From Micromonospora coxensis (lineage in GTDB: Bacteria; Actinomycetota; Actinomycetes; Mycobacteriales; Micromonosporaceae): a stretch of 64,000 bases of DNA. The translations under genes and the position numbers were made by a program. The notes under the pieces are model-generated. The model was given only the letters and a program-made list of their open reading frames with translations. It did no database searches and had not been told where the DNA came from. The stretch lies in NCBI RefSeq assembly GCF_900090295.1, contig NZ_LT607753.1, forward strand, positions 2,108,001 to 2,172,000, written 5' to 3'. Shown one piece after another: positions 63,775 through 64,000 of the stretch; position 1 is the first letter of the stretch, and the number at the start of each line of letters is the position of its first letter.

Positions 63775-64000
63775 GAGGACAGCGCCTCCAGGGCGGCGTC
63801 GATCCGGACCAGGTCCGCTTCGGCCACCGCCAGCCGTTCGCGGATCTTGGCGACCACCGGCTCCGGGGCCTTGCCCACGAAGGCCGGGTTGTCCAGCTTC
63901 GCGCGGGCCTGCGCGGCCTCCTTCTCGGCGGCGGCGCGGTCCTTGGTCAGCCGGGCCCGCTCCGCCGCGACGTCGATCGAGCCCCGGGTGTCCAGCTCGA
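63771..64000 (-). CDS. valS: Valyl-tRNA synthetase, C-terminal end
   Basis: Only the last 76 codons lie in the window. They encode a coiled-coil segment (AAERARLTKDRAAAEKEAAQ, then LDNPAFVGKAPEPVVAKIRERL and a closing helix), which is the tRNA-binding arm at the C-terminus of ValRS; the NPAFVGKAP motif is diagnostic. The gene is intact as far as seen and overlaps folC. Confidence 0.94.
   Translation of the reverse strand, partial: ELDTRGSIDVAAERARLTKDRAAAEKEAAQARAKLDNPAFVGKAPEPVVAKIRERLAVAEADLVRIDAALEALSS

Overview
The window is high-GC, gene-dense actinobacterial DNA. Many GTG starts, many 4-base stop/start overlaps and several gene clusters typical of the family point to Micromonosporaceae, probably Micromonospora or a close relative. 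This is inferred from gene content and protein similarity from memory; no search was run. No tRNA, rRNA, insertion sequence, integrase or CRISPR array was seen.

Layout. (1) 1-5.2 kb: HIT and SDR genes, then a heat-shock operon hrcA-dnaJ-rsmE behind a perfect CIRCE operator, then a DUF4870 membrane protein. (2) 5.2-13.3 kb: hemW followed by accessory genes: an enoyl-CoA hydratase homologue, a membrane-anchored lysozyme-fold protein, a MOSC protein, a sugar ABC importer without its own ATPase, and a recent tandem duplication of a small GlsB/YeaQ-type membrane gene with a 24-bp minisatellite between the copies. (3) 13.5-27 kb: housekeeping: lepA, rpsT, holA, comEC-comEA, degV, a histidine phosphatase, rsfS and nadD. 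(4) 27.1-41.9 kb: accessory block: PadR regulator with FAD monooxygenase, aminopeptidase N, an orphan DUF397 gene, a CYP152-type peroxygenase, alcohol dehydrogenase with SRPBCC protein, methyltransferase with glycosyltransferase, and two divergent sets of small envelope genes (DUF3618, holin-like, DUF4383, DUF6766-like). (5) 42-53 kb: obgE-rpmA-rplU, a lipoprotein, rne, a DUF2344 gene with no usual start codon, and its radical SAM partner. (6) 51.2-64 kb: a proline-rich membrane protein, a PlsC-type acyltransferase, a type-2 ileS behind a T-box leader, an ArsR/AhpD pair, a lipoprotein, ndk, a membrane-VOC fusion, DUF4233, folC and the 3' end of valS.

Functionally most of the window serves translation and its quality control (lepA, rpsT, rpmA, rplU, obgE, rsfS, rsmE, ileS, valS, rne), with cofactor and nucleotide genes (nadD, folC, ndk, hemW) and DNA uptake/replication (comEA, comEC, holA). 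No complete new defence or biosynthetic system is evident. The most interesting points are the apparent ATC start of the DUF2344 gene, the CYP152 peroxygenase, the duplicated GlsB gene with its minisatellite, the envelope stress module, and the membrane-VOC fusion.
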